DNA from: Gammaproteobacteria bacterium
GTDB taxonomy: Bacteria; Pseudomonadota; Gammaproteobacteria; GCA-002705445; GCA-002716945
NCBI GenBank assembly: GCA_002728355.1
Contig: PBXG01000025.1
Location: 1 to 12,091, forward strand
DNA: 12,091 nt
Direction: 5' to 3'
Shown here piece by piece: positions 9,301 through 12,091 of the stretch. The translations under genes were made by a program, and so were the position numbers. Each line of letters begins with the position of its first letter. The first letter of the stretch is position 1. The notes under the pieces are model-generated. The model had not been told where the DNA came from, did no database searches, and was given only the letters and a program-made list of their open reading frames with translations.

Positions 9301-12091
9301 TGCTTGTTTGAGTACCAATGTTGATCCATCCTGAATGGCTTGGATATGCAGAACTGTAATATCCATTAGAATTACGATTAGTAGTATAGTCCTCATTACC
9401 GGTATAACCATAATGTACCCACGGACCAAATGGATTCCAGTCTTCACCATCATAAGATATATCAATATCGAAATGTAAATAATTGTAACTTTGACCAGTA
9501 CTTTGATCTATTGTGGCCCTAAGAGCTAAGATATCTGGACCTATTGCGGAACATCCATCATAATATGTTGAAAGTGTAAAGTAATCATCTAGATTACATG
9601 ACACTGTATACGGACCTTTTGAAGTGTATGTAGAGTATGCAGAAGTTGCTGTAAGCTCTGTTCTAAATTCAAATGTTACTGAATCTCCATGTTGAAAATC
9701 TACAGGTATTGTTACGTAATCATCAGTAGATGCATTTACAGTAACGCTCCCTGTGTGTGGCCAAGAAGATCCTCCATCTTCTGAAGCTCTGTACTGAAGC
9801 TGTATTGAAGTAGTTTCGTTATTGTCAACTTTGACTTTAAATCTCTGATTTCCACCATAACAACTTGCATCAGTGTACACCTGTAACACGTCACCAATAG
9901 TTGCATTTACATCACAGTCAACAAGAATTGTATTATTGACTGTTGTGAATGCACCTGAAGTAACTGGTCCTGTTGGAGCATGCCTATATTGTAAAAGTAC
10001 AGTTGAACCCTGTGTGATGGTTGTCGTAAAGACAAATTGTTCTGTTTCTTCTGGTAAAACCTGTTTGTATACACCTTCCCCAAATGCAGGAAGCCAGTTA
10101 GTACCATCTACAGAATAATTTACATCGTAATAGGCTGTTTGATAACCAGTATTAGTAATCGTTACCAAAGGCCTGTTACCTCCAGAGACACAGTCTCCTA
10201 ATGCAAAAACTAACTGTGCACCAGTACTTGGACAGTTAACTGTTAGAACTGGTGTGGTATATGCAGTTGCATTCGAAAAGTCTCCAGTATCTGGTGAGAT
10301 ATGCAGTTTGTACTGAATAGTTTGTCCATGATTTAATTGAACAGTCTCTGTAAGTAACGAATTGGAAATTAATTCAAAATTTGTATAAACCGTTGTCCAG
10401 TCATTAGCTCCATCAACTTTCTTCTCTAACCTCATATAAAATGTAGCTGATCCAGAATCTGATTTAATAGAAAATGTTGTGTCAGCAAATCCTCCAGTGG
10501 AATCGTTTTGACAGGTGTCTTGTGTTAAAAGATTTGAAATTACAGTTCCATTAATAGTTACATCCGTTCCTCCACTACCTTCTATAAAGTCTGTAAGGTC
10601 TAGATCGCATTCAGCTGTTCTTTGAGTGGTTGATTTATTTTGTGAACCAAGTTCTACGTATTCTACGTTTGCCAATTCTGCTTGGGTAAATGCTTTTTTA
10701 TATCTCAACTTAACAACAGAACCATCGGCAACCCTTGTTCCGATAGTAAAATATTGACTGTAATAGCCATAAGTCTCAATATAAGTTCCAGTAGTAGTAG
10801 TTTCTGTCCAGCCATCATTTGTAGGTTGTGATGATGGAGATTCAAAGCCAGAATTGATACTTAAATTATTACTTGATCCATGTTTCCTGTAGAAAATATT
10901 AGCTGTTGAATAATTTTGTCCATCATCAACGGAGTACTCAAAAATCCACCACATTTTGTTGTAATCATCGTTTGAGTTGTAACCATTCGCGTAGAATTGA
11001 TTTGTTACCCAAATTTCATCATTTATACATGCATTTGCGCGCGTATTGTCTTCAAATTGATATTGATAAAAATTATCTGTTGTTGGTTTAGTCTCGTAAT
11101 AATTACAACTAATTTGATACGAACCACTTGTAATGTCATTAGTGGTTCTATATTGACTTACATAAACATAAGGAAATGCATCAGCCTGCCAGCTTACATT
11201 TTCGACATAGGAAACTTGATATCGCCAGTGAGCATAATAATTTTGTTGGTAATCTGATGAGTAAGTTTGTTGAAATCCAGGCCTAGCACTTGCATCATAC
11301 GTTACAGTCGTATTTGCAGGTATGGCATAAACAAGTGGTGTTGGTGAAGCGTCATAATAGGAAGCATTGGTATACGATGAGGCGCTTGTCATTTTGTCCT
11401 CTGATGGCTGAACCCTAACATAGATTGTTGATGACTCATTGTTTGTTATTGTAAGTGTTGATGTCTTTCCTGTGAGACTACAACTGCTCATTGCATAAGT
11501 ACCTAAAGTTGATGGATTGCAATCTGTTTCTACATTTGTTATGTAATTGATGTTGTGTAAACTTTCATTAGTCCAGTCTGGATTATCAGAAAAAGAACCT
11601 TGGACTTTCCAGTACATATGGCTTGAAATGCCATATGGATAATTTTTTGTTGTTGTGTGTGTATAAGTAGTATTTGCAGGAACAGAGAATAACTGTATAT
11701 CATCATCTTCATAATTAGAAGGTGTTTCTTCAGTATGGTTGGCACCAACCTTTGAAGGAACTGCACGATAGTAAATAGTTTGAGATTCGTTGTTAGTAAT
11801 TGTAAGTGTTGAGGTTTGTCCAGAGGAAGTACATGTACTTATAGCCTGTGAAATATTAAAATCAGCCTGACAATTTATATCTTGGGTATAAATACCCCAT
11901 GCTGCTGTACTATCAGGATCTGTTTCATCAATTCTAAATCTAAAATACGCAGTTGATCCAGAGGATAATGTAGATGGTGAGTCGTAGGTTAACGTTACTC
12001 CATCATTAAACGCTACCCCATCAGCCAAAGTTGACCACGATGAACCATTTGTTGAGTAATCAACATCAATAAAACCATTATAGCTATCGAG
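3293..12091 (-). CDS. Giant sortase-anchored surface protein with at least 24 cysteine-bracketed modules (5' end missing)
   Basis: The frame is open from the right edge, so the true start and export signal lie outside; 2,932 residues are visible. The TTG at 12028 (residue 1 here) is an internal Leu: 21 further in-frame codons precede it without a stop and continue a module (VDYSTNGSSW). Order: partial module 1-53; 24 modules of 96-166 residues (54-2801), each with one Cys about 12-38 residues in and one as its last residue; a Thr/Pro linker (2690-2701) before the last module; an acidic Asp/Glu/Gly spacer (2802-2860); a Cys loop (C2866, C2872); PFADTG (FADTG at 2879-2883); hydrophobic segment 2889-2905; tail RGYRF. 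It is probably a wall-anchored adhesin or stalk. No enzymatic motif, hydrolase domain or recognised binding domain was seen. The sortase encoded immediately downstream is its likely anchoring enzyme. The modules match no family I can name; they look like a disulfide-stapled Ig- or Fn3-like beta sandwich. Confidence 0.92.
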   Translation of the reverse strand, partial: LDSYNGFIDVDYSTNGSSWSTLADGVAFNDGVTLTYDSPSTLSSGSTAYFRFRIDETDPDSTAAWGIYTQDINCQADFNISQAISTCTSSGQTSTLTITNNESQTIYYRAVPSKVGANHTEETPSNYEDDDIQLFSVPANTTYTHTTTKNYPYGISSHMYWKVQGSFSDNPDWTNESLHNINYITNVETDCNPSTLGTYAMSSCSLTGKTSTLTITNNESSTIYVRVQPSEDKMTSASSYTNASYYDASPTPLVYAIPANTTVTYDASARPGFQQTYSSDYQQNYYAHWRYQVSYVENVSWQADAFPYVYVSQYRTTNDITSGSYQISCNYYETKPTTDNFYQYQFEDNTRANACINDEIWVTNQFYANGYNSNDDYNKMWWIFEYSVDDGQNYSTANIFYRKHGSSNNLSINSGFESPSSQPTNDGWTETTTTGTYIETYGYYSQYFTIGTRVADGSVVKLRYKKAFTQAELANVEYVELGSQNKSTTQRTAECDLDLTDFIEGSGGTDVTINGTVISNLLTQDTCQNDSTGGFADTTFSIKSDSGSATFYMRLEKKVDGANDWTTVYTNFELISNSLLTETVQLNHGQTIQYKLHISPDTGDFSNATAYTTPVLTVNCPSTGAQLVFALGDCVSGGNRPLVTITNTGYQTAYYDVNYSVDGTNWLPAFGEGVYKQVLPEETEQFVFTTTITQGSTVLLQYRHAPTGPVTSGAFTTVNNTILVDCDVNATIGDVLQVYTDASCYGGNQRFKVKVDNNETTSIQLQYRASEDGGSSWPHTGSVTVNASTDDYVTIPVDFQHGDSVTFEFRTELTATSAYSTYTSKGPYTVSCNLDDYFTLSTYYDGCSAIGPDILALRATIDQSTGQSYNYLHFDIDISYDGEDWNPFGPWVHYGYTGNEDYTTNRNSNGYYSSAYPSHSGWINIGTQTSIGYFHTAYHFTDSSHAYKIRYRYYNSNNQSHDHAALMNLSWTEIDVPANINCEKNDLEPVTLVSTQQQCQENRGKVQFTFTDTTISHNDPYDRATLFYRYSTNGGNTYSSHTKIDLNNSTEFLLPESVTLPNTTAIQIQWGYIRNFHKLYNDFDHIGSTTKNGLYTRMPTSTESYSDSTLSTNFRTFVYANTTTISVDCDPASTYTQVITECECSDAGANSTLNIKNDENYTTYYKVMYSLDGGDTWQYSNPNIESAYDISVAAGATDSSQTVFVPDGQTITWRIKDTTNGGDFVGQEWEIVDTSETVDCGCSGGVVDLDLGSCSNGSSTPTITLDVNSTDTTYFRIEYKRSNDNDWVLFRAQETVTGGSDAQLQLNVTVLHTQTIQVRYRISKNQSALATADLKYTDTLTVDCPFNTVSFTPSAPVCTTNNVQQPKLTVVNTTSSTSSAYVNVQYKITNTSSEALAAGNWIDTSLMGNELPANGVPYVTADTINVSEGQKIVWRYEWSYTDTFFGNWTYNNDADFVNCVKDFTITEALGSCNAGEAASTLTISNNESINKLYFQVEKSTDNQNWVTVDGNVEVDPSGYQNVSVNVEHNQKVYWRITASNVSNSYSAVFGTEAPIEVSEVVDCPVIGGTASYTMGNCSNNAQQSTLKMENPISSNSNTFFHVEWSLDGGNSWETPHVAEVQPGGEAFKTVSVPNGQTIRWRYHPHTQVATPTGVTYTPLTESPIADCTYDTIENVGLGDCDTSGEAVSSYVLTNNTSITLVYKVQYKLQGQSGFTTVDDAYELTAGQVSPTPFTQSVPSGKYIEWRYAVGTNASLAATATAETPVQTQQVNCDIVDPGFDIAQGTCRDGSKDAYFYAKNGAAATTPVYFQVWASVNDADYVEVSSIIVSPNDQAPVQYPTSLSDQDTIKWRYKTSKDNVNFSTEFSFSEKMTISCIGNSAVEYTIPTACNSDGTKTATITAANSSSEDKYYLIEYATNQNADNWATYDIFGLAPSDNLVKTEYLTEGEYFTLRYKIASTGTTAAFDAIGEYTMSQTSSPANCSGDISVRVTLDACDGGARKSLFYFRNKQSTGAPVFFEIEYSIDGGAWVNPLGNQIQNYYTAQHTIPTELSVDVLVPSGSKIQWRYKDTLTVEALATKSFTDATTSAQDVICEGLLEHTVSIGACIDRKASSTLKLENVGFVDVYADIWVSFNGGSSYVEHAQGQLISNSSESTFTRNNIPNGSVVRWKYKYSSTPAGVSTALDNETLDKTAINCDEIIVTQLTYDHNFGECVQGQRIGTFTITNPSSTNTTVYAEVRYRTKSSATDNWSEYISLPIGTIAAGSSEPFSAPAIPSGGSIDWSFRASLASNDFAGNWTNDNHPGYNVECIASSSATQTYSACTEGQQYSILTIKNTGSVTQYYRVSIKINDGTTDVKWQQKAISAGDEFAFEWPISQGDTINWEYVPSLDTDFSDDSTTPLLLQTNQCTPTFSLATQKVCADSSSVNNIQVTNTKVTLTLKNTSLVDGSVRVQYRYLQTDSWSTLGDRSLNANQETTMEYTLTNPSVEFRYAPVGTENWNTSSTVSKINDCETVSDLTAVNQFICSEDQPFSTIKITNPGSSGVTATYAYSFNGTNWINEKTVFIGAQQTYPGEPVNVTKGTSIIWKYKTSSNDNFKTLTDTAPVNCDTAGDLLINQTLGTCENNEATSEVTVTNLSNTSKSYLLEYKIDNGPFLRYETLVIAPNSSISKPLQVSDGQAIQWRAIDATTDPSLIAVDNNWTPSISLNLNCSTTPTTTTTVPENKFIFEPLISTNRVCSEDGGAMFGITVDNTRSNVDADVIQRVWVDKFTVFEKQETIPAGESIQFSSFEISEDKFFTVEFEVTNVKNDKTQSMVKNKTSDCLDNGISPTDEQNPVDGIEVENIIDGTGDDEEMGDNGDDIFFLPGDDFVEWVYNEDALDISPPPLCPGDASCNNVDPPFADTGSNVGRLIILLGSLLMMAGGFILSRGYRF
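3296..3394 (-). other. C-terminal sorting signal FADTG + hydrophobic segment + basic tail
   Basis: Residues 2879-2911 have the three-part sorting signal. FADTG (bases 3394-3380) is followed by a hydrophobic stretch LIILLGSLLMMAGGFIL (2889-2905) and a tail with R2907 and R2910. Class E sortases are known to prefer LAxTG over LPxTG; FADTG keeps the Ala, Thr and Gly positions and has Phe for Leu. Cleavage would be expected between Thr2882 and Gly2883. The class E-like sortase gene begins immediately after this signal. Confidence 0.88.
3449..3625 (-). other. Acidic wall-spanning spacer of the giant protein
   Basis: Residues 2802-2860 are rich in Asp, Glu, Gly and Asn (for example GTGDDEEMGDNGDD) and lack the module pattern. 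They lie between the last module and the sorting signal, where wall-anchored proteins usually carry a low-complexity stretch that crosses the peptidoglycan. Confidence 0.65.
3626..8704 (-). repeat. Protein module array, regular part (modules 9-24, mostly about 100 residues each)
   Basis: Sixteen modules, bounded by the closing Cys of each. High-to-low coordinates: 8704-8372, 8371-8060, 8059-7715, 7714-7403, 7402-7091, 7090-6776, 6775-6467, 6466-6146, 6145-5813, 5812-5504, 5503-5165, 5164-4868, 4867-4559, 4558-4271, 4270-3962 and, after a linker, 3925-3626. The recurring pattern has four parts: an opening such as LGSCSNGxxxSTLTIxNN; a strand with an Asp-box-like turn (YSLDGGDTW, WSLDGGNSW, YSFNGTNW); a strand ending VPNGQTIRWRY or a variant; and a closing xVxC. 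The modules are divergent at DNA level, so they form old protein repeats and not recent tandem DNA copies. Confidence 0.88.
3926..3961 (-). other. Thr/Pro linker between modules 23 and 24
   Basis: Residues 2690-2701 read STTPTTTTTVPE, encoded by a short run of ACT/ACA codons. It breaks the otherwise direct head-to-tail packing of modules and probably makes a flexible, extended hinge. The membrane protein encoded downstream has a comparable Pro/Thr/Val linker between its secreted and membrane parts. Confidence 0.7.
8705..12091 (-). repeat. Protein module array, N-terminal expanded part (partial module plus modules 1-8)
   Basis: Modules 1-8 lie at 11869-11519, 11518-11105, 11104-10607, 10606-10232, 10231-9914, 9913-9596, 9595-9146 and 9145-8705; a partial module occupies 12091-11870. 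They keep the opening and closing cysteines and the Asp-box-like turn (for example SVDGTNW, SYDGEDW, STNGGNTY). Modules 1, 2, 3, 7 and 8 are enlarged to 117-166 residues by insertions rich in Tyr, Ser, Asn, His and Trp. The larger, aromatic-rich domains lie far from the wall anchor, where ligand-contacting parts of an adhesin are expected; that role is inferred. Confidence 0.8.

Noticed and set aside
3626..11869. CRISPR-like or recent tandem DNA repeat array
   Set aside because: The repeats are 96-166 codons long, coding, and divergent at nucleotide level. There are no short identical repeats with spacers.
12026..12028. TTG at 12028 as the start of the giant protein
   Set aside because: The frame continues upstream without a stop for 21 more codons to the edge and encodes VDYSTNGSSW, the usual mid-module motif. 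There is no signal peptide after the TTG, so it is an internal Leu codon.
3626..12091. Sialidase or BNR propeller, based on Asp-box-like motifs
   Set aside because: There is only one motif per roughly 100-residue Cys-bracketed module, no catalytic Arg triad or Asp/Tyr-Glu arrangement is seen, and the spacing does not fit propeller blades.

Overview
The window is A+T-rich and tightly packed. All four recognisable genes lie on the minus strand, transcribed from the right edge towards the left. In transcription order they are: (1) the 3' 8.8 kb of a giant secreted repeat protein, open through the right edge (at least 2,932 residues visible); (2) a class E-like sortase carrying a large, unusual cytoplasmic insert; (3) a polytopic membrane protein with a secreted N-terminal domain, resembling a divergent actinobacterial 'FGLLP-motif' protein; (4) the first 36 codons of a membrane-anchored protein that runs off the left edge. 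The junctions are TAGTG (1-base overlap), ATGA (4-base overlap) and a 6-base gap, so this looks like one translationally coupled operon. Its promoter lies beyond the right edge and its terminator beyond the left edge.

The sortase active-site signature (AGHRT, then LTTCHPKFS..R.R), the xAxTG-type sorting signal and the FGLLP-like membrane protein point to a Gram-positive actinobacterium. The low G+C, short intergenic spacing and coupled starts fit a streamlined marine lineage such as Candidatus Actinomarina and relatives. That placement is inference: no rRNA or housekeeping gene is present to confirm it.

Region by region: 1-108 is the start of the fourth gene; 115-1671 the polytopic membrane protein; 1668-3293 the sortase; 3293-12091 the giant adhesin- or stalk-like protein. 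The last contains one partial and 24 complete cysteine-bracketed beta-rich modules, a Thr/Pro linker, an acidic spacer, and a C-terminal PFADTG sorting motif followed by a hydrophobic segment and a basic tail.

Working model: the giant protein is exported, retained by its C-terminal hydrophobic segment, cleaved in FADTG by the sortase encoded just downstream, and attached to the cell wall. The two downstream membrane proteins may assist export, assembly or sensing. The most unexpected element is inside the sortase: between its two membrane segments, on the predicted cytoplasmic side, lies a segment of about 55 residues that closely resembles the C-terminal domain of RecA, without the RecA ATPase core. 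A RecA C-terminal module fused to a cell-surface transpeptidase is the observation most worth following up.
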